Part shown: positions 15,907-24,847 of the stretch, in pieces
How the letters are laid out: each line of letters opens with the position of its first letter
How positions within the stretch are numbered: position 1 is the stretch's first letter
DNA from: Methylobacterium sp. J-070
GTDB taxonomy: Bacteria; Pseudomonadota; Alphaproteobacteria; Rhizobiales; Beijerinckiaceae
NCBI RefSeq assembly: GCF_022829385.1
Contig: NZ_JAKSXX010000110.1
Coordinates: forward strand, 92,961-156,960
Reading direction: 5' to 3'
Length of the DNA: 64,000 nucleotides
Program-made: the position numbers and the translations under genes
The notes under the pieces: model-generated
Databases searched by the model: none
Told to the model about the DNA's origin: nothing
Seen by the model: only the letters and a program-made list of their open reading frames with translations

Positions 15907-17144
15907 GGCCGCTGCAGCGCCAGCGCCTTGAGATCGAAATCGGGATCGGCCGCCTGACCCGGCGTCAGCGGCGTTCCGGCGGCGAGCAGGCGCCGGGCGA
16001 TCATGTGGTCGCCCGCCCGGTCGACGGATTCCACGGCGCTCAAGGCGCCGTCACGGAAACGGAAGACCGAGAAGGCCTGGCCGGAGCCGCGGACCACGCC
16101 GGCGTCGCCGGGTCCCGACAGGCCGGCGATCTGCAGCTTGTGCGGGCCCTGGTCGCTCCAGAACCAGGGAAGCGCGCCGTAGGCCGCGGGCTTCCCGTTG
16201 AGGCGCGCGGCGAGGCAGCGGCCCTGGTCGATGGCGTTCTGCACGGACTCGATCCGCACCGTGCCGTCGGCCGTGAGCCCGCGGGCGAAGGGGCTCGGGA
16301 ACCTGGCACAGTCGCCGATCGCCGAGACGGCCGGATCGGGGGTCGCCAGGAACGCGTCGACCCGCACCCCGTCCCCCGCCGGCAGGCCCGCCTCCACGGC
16401 GAGTTCCCGGTTCGGCAGCACGCCGATACCGACGAGGACGAGGTCGGCGGGCAGCTCCCGTCCATCGGCCAGGGCGACGCCGGCGGCGCGGCCGTCGCGC
16501 CCGAGGACCGCCGTCACGCCGGCCCCGAAGGCGAAGCGCACGCCCATCGCCTCCTGGGCGCCGCGGAAGTAGTCCCCCATCTCCGGCGAGACCGCCCGGG
16601 CCATGGGCCGCTCGGCGGCCTCGATCACCGTCACCGGCAGACCGCGCCCGGCCGCGACGGCGGCGAATTCGAGCCCGATGAAGCCGGCCCCCACCACGAC
16701 GATCGCCCGGGCGGCGGCGAGGTCGGCCCTGAGCGCATCGGCGTCCGCAAGGCCGCGCAACTGGCGCACGCCCGCGAGGTCGGCGCCGGGGACCGGCAGC
16801 GGTCGGTTGCGGGCACCGGTGGCGATGACGAGGTGGTCGTAGGCGAGGTCTTGACCGTCCGAGAGGCGCAGACACCGTCCGGCCCGGTCGATCGCCACCG
16901 CGCGGATCCCAGGCCGGTGCGTGATGGCGTGCTCGGCGAAGAAGCCGGGCTGGCGCAGGAACAGGCCGTCCTGCTCGGCCTTGCCGGCGAGGTAGGCCTT
17001 CGACAACGGCGGCCGCTGATAGGGCAGGGCGGCCTCGTCGCCCACCAGGGTGATCGGGTCCCTGAAGCCGCCCTCGCGCAGGGAGGCGGCGAGCTGGAAG
17101 CCGGCCTGACCGGCGCCCGCGACGACGATCCCGGCGGGGGTCAC
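15903..17144 (-). CDS. NAD(P)/FAD-dependent ferredoxin (rubredoxin/putidaredoxin)-type reductase
   Basis: A 413-residue flavoprotein starting at a GTG (17144) that overlaps the stop of the regulator gene in GTGA. Residues 4-18 form the FAD-binding motif (GIVVAGAGQAGFQLA). PYQRPPLSKAYLAG is the signature of rhodocoxin/putidaredoxin-type reductases. The NAD-binding motif is IVVVGAGFIGLEFA, and AIGDCARFPSP closes the FAD site. The C-terminal region (PWFWSDQGPHKLQIAG) is the ferredoxin-reductase C-terminal domain. It should pass electrons from NAD(P)H to a small ferredoxin or rubredoxin. No ferredoxin, P450 or oxygenase gene is nearby, and its translational coupling to a CbbR-type regulator is unusual. 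Confidence 0.9.
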   Translation of the reverse strand: MTPAGIVVAGAGQAGFQLAASLREGGFRDPITLVGDEAALPYQRPPLSKAYLAGKAEQDGLFLRQPGFFAEHAITHRPGIRAVAIDRAGRCLRLSDGQDLAYDHLVIATGARNRPLPVPGADLAGVRQLRGLADADALRADLAAARAIVVVGAGFIGLEFAAVAAGRGLPVTVIEAAERPMARAVSPEMGDYFRGAQEAMGVRFAFGAGVTAVLGRDGRAAGVALADGRELPADLVLVGIGVLPNRELAVEAGLPAGDGVRVDAFLATPDPAVSAIGDCARFPSPFARGLTADGTVRIESVQNAIDQGRCLAARLNGKPAAYGALPWFWSDQGPHKLQIAGLSGPGDAGVVRGSGQAFSVFRFRDGALSAVESVDRAGDHMIARRLLAAGTPLTPGQAADPDFDLKALALQRP

Positions 17145-18088
17145 GGCTTGGCCCCCGGCAGGACGAGCCGGCTCTGCGCGACGCCCGGCAGGCTGCGGGC
17201 GCCCTCGGACATCAGGTAGGACCAGACCGCGGAGGCCGCCGGCCCCAGCACCTTGTCGGCGCGCCGGACCGCGTACCAGTCGCGCCGGATCGGCAGGCCC
17301 TTGACGTCGAGGAGCACGAGACGGCCCCCGTCCAGCTCGGCCGCGACCGAATGGACCGACAGCAGGGCGATGCCCAGCCCGGCCATCACCGCCTGCTTGA
17401 TGGTCTCGTTCGAGCCGGTGTCGATCTCCAGCGGCGCCCGCTTCACCAGCACGCCGCTCATGAACTCCTCGAACACCATCCGGGTGCCCGAGCCCTCCTC
17501 GCGCAGGAAGAACGGCTGGTCGGCCAGGTCCTCGCGGTCGAGGTTCTGCCGCCCCGCCAGGGGATGGTCCGGGGCCGCGATCAGCACGATCGGGTGCGGG
17601 CCGAAGGTGGCGGCCTCGATCGGGAAGTCCCGCGGCGGGCGGCCCATCAGGGCGAAGTCGATCTCGTAGCCGCGCAGGGCCTCGACCGTCTGGCCGCGGT
17701 TGCGCACCGACAGGCTGATCTCGACGCCCGGATGCTTCTTGACGAAGCCGGCGATCACCTGCGGGGCGAAATACTTGGCGGTGGAGACGACGCCGAGCGC
17801 CACCCGGCCGCCCTCGGCGCCGCGCAGGGTCCGCAGCCGGTCGGTGCAGGTCTCCAGCACGGTGTTGATGCTGTCGATCGCCCAGAGCATCTCGCGCCCG
17901 GCATCGGTCGGCTTGAGACCCCCCGGCGTCCGGTCGAACAGCAGCAGCCCCGCCTCCTCCTCGAGCTGGCGGATGCGCGCGTAGAGCGCGGCCGAGGTGA
18001 CGTTCAGCTCCTGCGCGGCCCGGGTCATGGTGCCGAGGCGGGCCACCGCCGCCACCGCCTGAAGCTGCTTGAGGGAGAGGTTGCGCAT
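17141..18088 (-). CDS. LysR-family regulator of the CbbR/QscR type
   Basis: A 315-residue LysR protein. Its N-terminus MRNLSLKQLQAVAAVARLG and TRAAQELNVTSAALYARIRQ form the winged helix, and GRVALGVVSTAKYFAPQVI starts the effector domain, as in CbbR, the activator of Calvin-cycle genes. It is divergent from fbp-prk-rpe-cbbY (181 bp between starts), the classical CbbR arrangement. In Methylorubrum extorquens the CbbR homologue QscR controls the serine cycle and has been reported to respond to the phosphoribulokinase product RuBP. Whether this gene is qscR or a cbbR paralogue cannot be told from the window. It is coupled to the downstream flavoprotein gene by GTGA overlap. Confidence 0.88.
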   Translation of the reverse strand: MRNLSLKQLQAVAAVARLGTMTRAAQELNVTSAALYARIRQLEEEAGLLLFDRTPGGLKPTDAGREMLWAIDSINTVLETCTDRLRTLRGAEGGRVALGVVSTAKYFAPQVIAGFVKKHPGVEISLSVRNRGQTVEALRGYEIDFALMGRPPRDFPIEAATFGPHPIVLIAAPDHPLAGRQNLDREDLADQPFFLREEGSGTRMVFEEFMSGVLVKRAPLEIDTGSNETIKQAVMAGLGIALLSVHSVAAELDGGRLVLLDVKGLPIRRDWYAVRRADKVLGPAASAVWSYLMSEGARSLPGVAQSRLVLPGAKP

Positions 18089-18116
18089 GGCGGAGGTCTC
18101 GTTTTTCTGTCCTATG

Positions 18117-18143
18117 GCACAAGATCCGGCAGAAATCTTGAGC
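18117..18143. promoter_or_regulatory. inverted repeat in the cbbR-fbp divergent region, candidate regulator site
   Basis: CAAGAT (18120-18125) and ATCTTG (18135-18140) are perfect arms around nine bases; two more pairs (GC/GC) extend them beyond one mismatch. A second overlapping dyad is TTTCTG (18104-18109) with CAGAAA (18130-18135). Both lie between the divergent regulator and fbp starts, where a CbbR-type protein should bind. The spacing is not the strict T-N11-A form, so assignment to this regulator is tentative. Confidence 0.45.
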
Positions 18144-18269
18144 GTGGCGTCTCGGGTTCCTGTCGACCGGGGGGCGCGGCCCGCTATCATGGTCGCCGAG
18201 AGGCCGCTACAGACCCGGCGCGGAACGCGCGATCCCGGCGGGCGGGATCCGAGCAGGAGAGACAGGCCG

Positions 18270-19325
18270 ATGGCAAATTCAGCGGCGATCGGGACGCCTC
18301 TCGACACCTGCCTGGCTCAGGCCGTGGAGTCCGACCCGGCGCTGAAGGACGCCGCCGCGGTGATCGCCGCGGTGGCGCGCTCGGCGGTGGAGATCAGCGA
18401 GCGGATCGGGCGCGGCGCGCTCGGCGGCGACCTCGCGGCGGCGGGCGAGCACAACAGCGACGGCGACGTCCAGAAGGCGCTGGACGTGATCGCCCACGAG
18501 AGCGTCACCGCGGCCCTGCGGGGCGCACCCGTCGCCGAAGTGGCCTCCGAGGAGGCCGAGGAGGTGATGCGGCTGAACCCGGACGCGCCCCTCGCGGTCG
18601 CCATCGACCCGCTCGACGGCTCGTCCAACATCGGCGTGAACATGGCGGTGGGGATGATCTTCGGCATCCGGCCGTCGATCAAGGATCCGGGCAACCCGCT
18701 CGCCTCGTTCACGACGCCCGGCTCGACGCAGATCGCCGCGGGCTTCGTGACCTACGGCCCGGCCACCGCGCTGATCCTGACGCTCGGGCAGGGCACCCAA
18801 TCCTACGTGCTGGATAGGGCCGAGGGCCGGTTCCGGCTGACGGGCCAGGCCATGGCGGTGCCGGCCGCCACCAAGGAATTCGCCATCAACGCCTCGAACG
18901 CCCGCCACTGGGATGCGCCGGTGAAGGCCTACATCGAGGATTGCCAGCGCGGCACCGAGGGGCCCCGGGACAAGGACTACAACATGCGCTGGCTCGCCTC
19001 CCTGGTGGCCGACATCCAGCGCGTGCTGACCCGGGGCGGCGTGTTCCTGTACCCGGGCGACGCCCGGAAGAACTACGCCCGCGGTCGCCTGCGGCTGCTC
19101 TACGAGGTCGCCCCGGTGGCGATGCTGGTCGAGCAGGCCGGGGGTGCCGCCACCGACGGCCAGACCCGCATCCTCGACCTCGTCGCCACCGGCATCCACG
19201 AGCGCGCGCCGCTGGTCTGCGGCTCGACCGAGGAGGTGGAATGCGTCGCCGCCTATTATGCGGGCGGCAAGCCCGATGCCGGCCGCTCGCCGCTCTTCGG
19301 CCAGCGCGGCCTGATGCGGTCCTAG
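18270..19325 (+). CDS. fbp: class I fructose-1,6-bisphosphatase
   Basis: A 351-residue cytosolic enzyme that removes the 1-phosphate of fructose 1,6-bisphosphate (gluconeogenesis and the Calvin cycle). The metal- and substrate-binding signature DPLDGSSN is at residues 113-120. The upstream acidic pair (EVASEEAEEV) and the later YPGDARKNYARGRLRLLYE region match class I enzymes. It is the first gene of an fbp-prk-rpe-cbbY operon, divergent from a CbbR-type regulator. The ATG at 18270 follows a purine-rich GAGCAGGAGAGA stretch. RuBisCO genes are not in the window. Confidence 0.95.
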   Translation: MANSAAIGTPLDTCLAQAVESDPALKDAAAVIAAVARSAVEISERIGRGALGGDLAAAGEHNSDGDVQKALDVIAHESVTAALRGAPVAEVASEEAEEVMRLNPDAPLAVAIDPLDGSSNIGVNMAVGMIFGIRPSIKDPGNPLASFTTPGSTQIAAGFVTYGPATALILTLGQGTQSYVLDRAEGRFRLTGQAMAVPAATKEFAINASNARHWDAPVKAYIEDCQRGTEGPRDKDYNMRWLASLVADIQRVLTRGGVFLYPGDARKNYARGRLRLLYEVAPVAMLVEQAGGAATDGQTRILDLVATGIHERAPLVCGSTEEVECVAAYYAGGKPDAGRSPLFGQRGLMRS

Positions 19326-19350
19326 GGTCCAACGCAAAGTCGAAAAACGC

Positions 19351-20211
19351 ATGTCGGCGCGGCACCCCATCATCTCGGTGACCGGCTCCTCCGGGGCCGG
19401 CACCACCTCGGTCCGCAACACCTTCGAGCAGATCTTCCGCCGCGAGGATGTGAGCGCCGTGTTCATCGAGGGCGACGGCTTCCACGCCTACGACCGGGAT
19501 ACGATGCGGGCGATGATGGCGCGCGAGCCGACGCTGTCCCATTTCGCCCCGAAGGCGAATCTCCTGCCGGAGCTCGAGGCGGTGTTCCGCAGCTACGCGG
19601 AATCCGGCGCCGGCCGGACCCGCCACTACGCGCACGATGCCCACGACGCGCAGGCCTACGGCATCCCGGAGGGCAGCTTCTCCGCCTGGGAGGCGTTCCC
19701 GCCGGATTCGGACCTGCTGTTCTACGAGGGCCTGCACGGCTGCGTGGCCGACGCCGAGGTCGACATCGCCCGCTACGCCGACCTGAAGATCGGCGTCGTG
19801 CCGGTGATCAACCTCGAATGGATCCAGAAGCTGCACCGGGACCGCTCGTTCCGCGGCTACTCCACCGAGGCGGTTACCGACGTGATCCTGCGGCGGATGC
19901 CCGATTACGTGCAGACCATCTGCCCGCAATTCTCGTTCACCGACATCAACTTCCAGCGGGTTCCGACCGTCGACACCTCGAACCCGTTCATCGCCCGCTG
20001 GATCCCCACCGCCGACGAGTCGATGGTGGTCATCCGCTTCAAGGACCCGAAGGGGATCGACTTTTCGTATCTGGTCTCGATGATCCACGACAGCTTCATG
20101 AGCCGGGCGAATTCCATCGTGATCCCGGGCGGCAAGCTCGATCTCGCCATGCAGCTGATCCTGACGCCGATGATCATGCAGTTCGTCGAGCGCCGCCGGC
20201 GGCTGGCCTGA
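19351..20211 (+). CDS. prkA: phosphoribulokinase
   Basis: A 286-residue ATP-dependent kinase converting ribulose 5-phosphate to ribulose 1,5-bisphosphate. Residues 8-20 form the P-loop ([14 protein letters not shown]), and [12 protein letters not shown] and LFYEGLHG carry further kinase motifs. The length and sequence fit the short proteobacterial octameric class that is usually regulated allosterically by NADH and AMP. It lies 25 bp after fbp and before rpe. Without RuBisCO in the neighbourhood, its product may serve as a signal for the CbbR/QscR regulator, as reported in M. extorquens; that role is inferred here. Confidence 0.95.
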   Translation: MSARHPIISVTGSSGAGTTSVRNTFEQIFRREDVSAVFIEGDGFHAYDRDTMRAMMAREPTLSHFAPKANLLPELEAVFRSYAESGAGRTRHYAHDAHDAQAYGIPEGSFSAWEAFPPDSDLLFYEGLHGCVADAEVDIARYADLKIGVVPVINLEWIQKLHRDRSFRGYSTEAVTDVILRRMPDYVQTICPQFSFTDINFQRVPTVDTSNPFIARWIPTADESMVVIRFKDPKGIDFSYLVSMIHDSFMSRANSIVIPGGKLDLAMQLILTPMIMQFVERRRRLA

Positions 20212-20296
20212 GCCTCGGAGGGATCCGTTGGATCGACCCGGAACGCCGATCCTGCGCGCCGAACACCGCCGGGGTCAAACCATCGAAGGATCCGTG

Positions 20297-20983
20297 ATGC
20301 TCCCACCCGTCATTGCCCCCTCGATCCTCTCCGCCGACTTCTCGAGGCTCGCCGAGGAGACCCGCGCCGTGGCCGCGGCCGGCGCCGACTGGATCCACCT
20401 CGACGTGATGGACGGCCATTTCGTGCCCAACATCACCTTCGGACCGCCGGTGGTGAAAGCGCTGCGCCCGCACTCCGAAAAGTTCTTCGACGTGCATCTG
20501 ATGATCGCCCCGGCCGATCCGTATCTCGCGGCCTTCGCGCAGGCCGGTGCCGACGGGATCACGGTCCACGCCGAGGCCGGGCCGCATATCCACCGCTCGC
20601 TGCAGACCATCCGCGATCTCGGCAAGCGGGCCGGCGTGGCGATCAACCCGGGCACCCCGGCCGCGATGGTGGAGCCGGTGCTCGACCTCGTCGATCTCGT
20701 GCTGGTGATGACGGTCAATCCCGGCTTCGGCGGCCAGAGCTTCCTGCGCAGCACCATGGACTCGGTGGCGCGGGTCCGGGCGATGGTGGCCGGCCGCGAC
20801 ATCCGCATCCAAGTCGACGGCGGCATCGATCCCGAGACCGTGCGGGTCGCGAGCCGCGCCGGCGCCGACACCTTCGTGGCCGGCAACGCCGTCTTCGGCG
20901 GCGGTCCGGAGGCCTACGCCGAGCGCATCGCGGCGATCCGGGCCGGCGCGGAGGGCGCCTCCGGCCGCGATCTGTCGTGCTGA
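20297..20983 (+). CDS. rpe: ribulose-phosphate 3-epimerase
   Basis: A 228-residue TIM-barrel enzyme interconverting ribulose 5-phosphate and xylulose 5-phosphate. The metal-binding and catalytic blocks are visible: [13 protein letters not shown] at the start, [29 protein letters not shown] and IQVDGGI. GAAGGA just upstream supports the ATG at 20297 over an earlier in-frame ATG at 20228. It supplies or drains the pentose phosphate used by the preceding kinase. Its stop overlaps the GTG of cbbY. Confidence 0.95.
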   Translation: MLPPVIAPSILSADFSRLAEETRAVAAAGADWIHLDVMDGHFVPNITFGPPVVKALRPHSEKFFDVHLMIAPADPYLAAFAQAGADGITVHAEAGPHIHRSLQTIRDLGKRAGVAINPGTPAAMVEPVLDLVDLVLVMTVNPGFGGQSFLRSTMDSVARVRAMVAGRDIRIQVDGGIDPETVRVASRAGADTFVAGNAVFGGGPEAYAERIAAIRAGAEGASGRDLSC

Positions 20984-21765
20984 GGGCGCTGATCTTCGAC
21001 GTCGACGGGACGCTGGCGGAGACCGAGGACCTGCACCGGCAGGCGTTCAACCGGGCCTTCGCGGATCTCGGCCTGTCCTGGAGCTGGGACGCGGCGCTCT
21101 ACGCGGACCTGCTCACCGTCATGGGCGGCAAGGAGCGGCTCGCCCACTACATCGACACGCAGCACGCGGCCGAGGCCGAAGCGCTCCACGCCCTGGCGCC
21201 GGAGATTCACGCCCGAAAGACCCTCGCCTACGGCACGCTCGTGGCGGAGAGCGGCCTGAGGCTGCGGCCCGGGATCGCCCGGCTGATCCGCGAGGCGCGG
21301 GCGGCCGGGATCCGCCTCGCCGTGGCCACCACCACGAGCCGGCCCAACGTCGACCGGCTTCTCGCCGTCAATTTCCCGCCGGACGCCACGCCCTTCGACG
21401 TGATCGCGGCCGGCGACGAGGCGGACCGCAAGAAGCCCGCGCCGGACGTATTCCTGCTGGCGCTGGCCCGCCTCGGGATCCCGGCGTCGGAGGCGGTGGC
21501 CTTCGAGGATTCCGCCGCCGGCATCGCATCGGCCCGGGCCGCGGGCCTGCCGGTCCTGGCGACCCGGAGCCGCTACACCGAGGGCCACCAGCTCGACGGC
21601 GCCTTCTCGGCGATCTCCGATCTCGGCGAGCCGGGGCGCCCGCACCGGCACATCGCGGGGCGCGAATGGCCGGGCGGGGTCGTGGACCTTGCCGGCCTCA
21701 TCCGGTGGCACGGGACGCAGGACGATCAGGGCGCGGCGTTCCAGGCGATCGGCACCAGCCGGTAA
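20977..21765 (+). CDS. cbbY: HAD-family phosphatase CbbY
   Basis: A 262-residue HAD hydrolase with the nucleophile/acid-base pair in [14 protein letters not shown] (Asp 8 and 10), motif II in VATTTSRPN, and [12 protein letters not shown] plus [15 protein letters not shown] as motifs III and IV. CbbY removes phosphate from xylulose 1,5-bisphosphate, a misfire product that inhibits RuBisCO; the family also contains phosphoglucomutase-like members. The GTG start overlaps rpe, so it closes the operon. Its last 40 bases overlap the convergent MBL gene. Confidence 0.9.
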   Translation: MLRALIFDVDGTLAETEDLHRQAFNRAFADLGLSWSWDAALYADLLTVMGGKERLAHYIDTQHAAEAEALHALAPEIHARKTLAYGTLVAESGLRLRPGIARLIREARAAGIRLAVATTTSRPNVDRLLAVNFPPDATPFDVIAAGDEADRKKPAPDVFLLALARLGIPASEAVAFEDSAAGIASARAAGLPVLATRSRYTEGHQLDGAFSAISDLGEPGRPHRHIAGREWPGGVVDLAGLIRWHGTQDDQGAAFQAIGTSR

Positions 21766-22700
21766 CCCGGGCCGTCGCGCTCCACATGGCCGAGCGACGG
21801 GAACGGGAAGTGGTAGCCCACCACGAGGGCCTTCTCGGACGCGGCCATGTCGTAGAAGCGGTGGCGCGTCGCCTGCGCCTGATCGGCATCGTGATCGTAC
21901 ATCACGTGCCAGTCCGGGTGCTGCAGGAAGAAGGCCGGGATGTTGGTCACATCGGACTGGACCAGCAGGCGGTCCGAGCCGGAGGCCACCGCGAAAGCGG
22001 TGTGGCCCGGCGTGTGCCCGGGGGCGGCGAGCGCCGTGATCCCCGGTGCGACCTCCTCGTCCCACGCGAAGGTGCCGATCCGGTCCCTCAGGTCGCCGAG
22101 CACCCGGCGGGTGTTGGCGAAGTAGGCCTGCGTGATCGCGTCGGCGGCCTTGGCCATGTTGTCGTCGTTCATCCAGAAGGCCCAGTCGACCGCCGCCGCC
22201 CGGATCTCGGCCTTCGGGAAGGCCGGCGTGCCGTCGGCGGTCTTGAGCCCGTTCGTGTGATCGGGGTGAAGGTGCGAGATCAGCACGAGATCGACGTCCT
22301 CGGGCGCAACCCCGGCGGCCGCGAGGTTGGCCTTCAGGCGACCCACCGGCGCCCCGGGCACGGGCCCGTTGCCGGTGTCGATCAGGACCAGCTTCGCGCC
22401 GGTGTTGATCAAGGTCGGGTTGAACGGCACCGTGACCTGCCCGGGCGGCATGTAGGCCGCCTGGGCGGCGCCCAGCGCCTCGTCCCGGGGGACGTTGCGT
22501 ACGAAGCGGTCCGGCATCGGGAAGCTCCGGGCGCCGTCGTTGAGGATCGTGACCTCGCAGGTACCGAGGCGCATGCGGTAGAAACCCGGCGCCTGCGGAT
22601 CGCCGAGGCGTGCCGTGCCCCGCGCGCCGTCGACGAGACCTAGGGCGACGCCACCGGCGAGTGCTCCGCGGACGAGGTCGCGACGGGTCGCGTTCGGCAT
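21726..22700 (-). CDS. exported MBL-fold metallohydrolase
   Basis: A 324-residue protein with a Tat-type leader (TRRDLVRGALAGGVALGL, residues 6-23). Its metallo-beta-lactamase domain has the zinc ligands HLHPDH at 143-148, preceded by LVLIDTGNG and followed by APGHTPGHTAF and the distal VVGYHFPFPS histidine. The arrangement resembles methyl-parathion hydrolase-like and lactonase-like MBL proteins, so an exported esterase or lactonase is likely. The true substrate is unknown. It is convergent with cbbY and overlaps its 3' end by 40 bp. It lies 102 bp downstream of the SDR gene on the same strand. Confidence 0.85.
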   Translation of the reverse strand: MPNATRRDLVRGALAGGVALGLVDGARGTARLGDPQAPGFYRMRLGTCEVTILNDGARSFPMPDRFVRNVPRDEALGAAQAAYMPPGQVTVPFNPTLINTGAKLVLIDTGNGPVPGAPVGRLKANLAAAGVAPEDVDLVLISHLHPDHTNGLKTADGTPAFPKAEIRAAAVDWAFWMNDDNMAKAADAITQAYFANTRRVLGDLRDRIGTFAWDEEVAPGITALAAPGHTPGHTAFAVASGSDRLLVQSDVTNIPAFFLQHPDWHVMYDHDADQAQATRHRFYDMAASEKALVVGYHFPFPSLGHVERDGPGYRLVPIAWNAAP

Positions 22701-22802
22701 TCGATCCTCCAGGGACAGGAAACGTGGCGAAGTCCGATCCGGCGCGCCCCGCAGGACGCCCGGGTTCGCAATGGCGGGCGGGTGTCGACCGGGGAGGGGA
22801 CC

Positions 22803-23858
22803 CTAACGGCCGCTCTGCCGGCGCGGAATGCGCGCCTCGCTGCGTCCCTCGCTCCGCCCCTGCGCCTCGGTGGCGAACAGCATCGTGCCGGCTACCACGC
22901 CGAGCGCCGCCGCGATCCCAAGTTTGAGCCAGCGCGGGTCGGCGGCCGCCACGTGGGCGGTCGACCGGGCGTCGAAGCGGCCATGCGCCCCGGGATCGGT
23001 GTCGACCGGATGGTAGAGGTTGTCGGGACGGTTCTTCTGCGCCTGCACGCTGGTCATCTCCCCACGATAGCCATGCCGGGCGAGGTAGCCGTCGATCCAG
23101 CCCGGAATCAGCATGTTGCCCACGATGGCCTTCCAGGCCGAGGCACCGATCCACAATTCCCGCGGCGCCTCGTGCGCCGCCCGGTACACGTGGCGGGCGA
23201 TGGCCTCGGGCTGGTAGATCGGCGGCACCGGCTCGAGCTTGCGCGGCAGCCGCGAGCGGGCCCAGTCGAACTGCGGCGTGTTGACCGCCGGGAGCTGAAT
23301 CATCGTCAGACGCACCCGGCTGCCGTCGTGGAGCAACTCGCTGCGCAGGGAGTCGACGAAGCCGCGCACCGCCGCCTTGGCGGCGCAGTAGGTCGCCTGC
23401 AGCGGGATCGACCGGTAGGCGAGGGCCGAGCCGATATGGACGACCGTGCCCCGGTCCCGCGGGACCATGTGGCGGAGCGCCGCCAGGGTGCCGTGCACCT
23501 GGCCGAGATAGGTCACCTCGGTGGCGCGCCGGAACTCCTCCGGGCTCGTCTCCTGGACGGGCGCGTAGATCGTCACCATCGCGTTGTTGACCCAGACGTC
23601 GATGCCGCCGAAGGCCTGCGCCAGCGCATCGGCGGCGCGCGAGACGGCGTCCGCGTCGGCCACGTCGACCGCGAAGGCGCGGGCCCGGCCGCCGGCGCGC
23701 TCGACGTCGCGGATCGTGCCGGAGAGCCCAGCCTCGCCCCGGGCGATGAGCCCGACGTTCCATCCGTGCCGGGCGAATTCGTGCGCCACCGCCCGGCCGA
23801 CGCCGGCGCTGGCGCCCGTCACCATCACTGTCCCGCCGCGTCCATTCCGGTTCGACAT
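22803..23858 (-). CDS. SDR-family oxidoreductase with C-terminal membrane segment
   Basis: A 351-residue protein. Residues 10-200 form the short-chain dehydrogenase domain, with the nucleotide motif TGASAGVG (14-21), [10 protein letters not shown] in place of the usual NNAG, and the catalytic [10 protein letters not shown] (Tyr-x-x-x-Lys). The second half is longer than usual for the family (about 250 residues). It contains [16 protein letters not shown] and ends with a hydrophobic stretch ([18 protein letters not shown]) before a charged tail, suggesting membrane anchoring. This layout matches long SDRs of unknown substrate common in alphaproteobacteria. ATG 23858 was chosen because the Rossmann motif follows immediately. 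Confidence 0.87.
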   Translation of the reverse strand: MSNRNGRGGTVMVTGASAGVGRAVAHEFARHGWNVGLIARGEAGLSGTIRDVERAGGRARAFAVDVADADAVSRAADALAQAFGGIDVWVNNAMVTIYAPVQETSPEEFRRATEVTYLGQVHGTLAALRHMVPRDRGTVVHIGSALAYRSIPLQATYCAAKAAVRGFVDSLRSELLHDGSRVRLTMIQLPAVNTPQFDWARSRLPRKLEPVPPIYQPEAIARHVYRAAHEAPRELWIGASAWKAIVGNMLIPGWIDGYLARHGYRGEMTSVQAQKNRPDNLYHPVDTDPGAHGRFDARSTAHVAAADPRWLKLGIAAALGVVAGTMLFATEAQGRSEGRSEARIPRRQSGR

Positions 23859-24070
23859 CGATGCTCCACGTGACAGGCGTCCCCGGCCAACGCCCGTCAC
23901 CGGGGATCTTTCCGTGCTCGCGCGATCGGGATGACCGGCGCCGCCGCCGGCCGGTGATCGCGATCGCGTTGCCTCGCCGGAAGGCGGCGGCCTATAACGC
24001 GGCGACCTCACAGCCGCGACGGCGGGGTCCCGGACGCCCGCCCTCGCCAACGAACAAAGTCTCACACGCC

Positions 24071-24817
24071 ATGGCAGGCCATTCGCAGTTCAAGAACATC
24101 ATGCACCGGAAGGGCCGGGTGGACGCGGTCCGCTCGAAGGTGTTCGGCAAGCTCGCCCGCGAGATCACCGTGGCGGCCAAGCTGGGCACGCCGGACCCGG
24201 CGATGAACCCGCGGCTGCGCGCGGCGATCATCGCGGCCCGCGCCGAGAACATGCCCAAGGACAACATCGAGCGCGCCATCAAGAAGGCCGCCGGGGCGGA
24301 CGGCGAGCACTACGAGGACATCCGCTACGAGGGCTACGGCCCCGGCGGCGCCGCGCTGATCGTCGAGGCGCAGACCGACAACCGCAACCGCACCGCCTCG
24401 GACGTGCGCTCGGCCTTCACCAAGTCCGGCGGGAGCCTCGCCGAGACCGGCGCCGTGGCCTTCATGTTCGACCGCGTCGGCGTGATCGCCTTCCCCACCA
24501 AGGTCGCCGATGCCGACACGATGCTGGAGGCCGCCATCGAGGCCGGCGCCGACGACGTCAGCTCCGGCGAGGACGGCCACGAGGTCGTCTGCGCGCAGGA
24601 GGCCTACGGCGAGGTCGCCAAGGCGCTGGAGGCTCGTTTCGGCGAGCCGAGCCGCACCGGCTTGATCTGGAAGGCGCAGAACACGATCGACGTGGACGAC
24701 GAGACCGGCGAGAAGCTGATCCGCCTCGTCGAGGTGATCGAGGACCAGGACGACGTCCAGCACGTCTACGTCAACTTCGCCCTGTCGGACGCGCTGATGG
24801 CCAAGCTGCAGGCCTGA
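24071..24817 (+). CDS. YebC/PmpR-family regulatory protein
   Basis: A 248-residue protein starting [19 protein letters not shown]. The family signature is followed by [36 protein letters not shown] and [10 protein letters not shown]. YebC-like proteins bind DNA or the ribosome; recent work on relatives links them to resolving ribosome stalling. They are widespread and usually next to ruvC, but no ruv gene is present here. ATG 24071 begins the conserved sequence exactly. It is convergent with the AlgJ-like gene. Confidence 0.93.
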   Translation: MAGHSQFKNIMHRKGRVDAVRSKVFGKLAREITVAAKLGTPDPAMNPRLRAAIIAARAENMPKDNIERAIKKAAGADGEHYEDIRYEGYGPGGAALIVEAQTDNRNRTASDVRSAFTKSGGSLAETGAVAFMFDRVGVIAFPTKVADADTMLEAAIEAGADDVSSGEDGHEVVCAQEAYGEVAKALEARFGEPSRTGLIWKAQNTIDVDDETGEKLIRLVEVIEDQDDVQHVYVNFALSDALMAKLQA

Positions 24818-24847
24818 ACCCGGCTCGGCCGCCGGCGGCGCTCAGGC
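24812..24847. terminator. possible bidirectional terminator between convergent genes
   Basis: GCCTGA (24812-24817, containing the yebC stop) pairs with TCAGGC (24842-24847, containing the stop of the minus-strand AlgJ-like gene). A GC-rich self-complementary core lies between them. There is no T-tract on either strand. Confidence 0.35.

Noticed and set aside
15903..18122. A single 739-residue frame covering both the flavoprotein and the LysR gene
   Set aside because: The LysR gene is in another frame and the flavoprotein has its own GTG with FAD motif at 17144; the upstream part is shadow.
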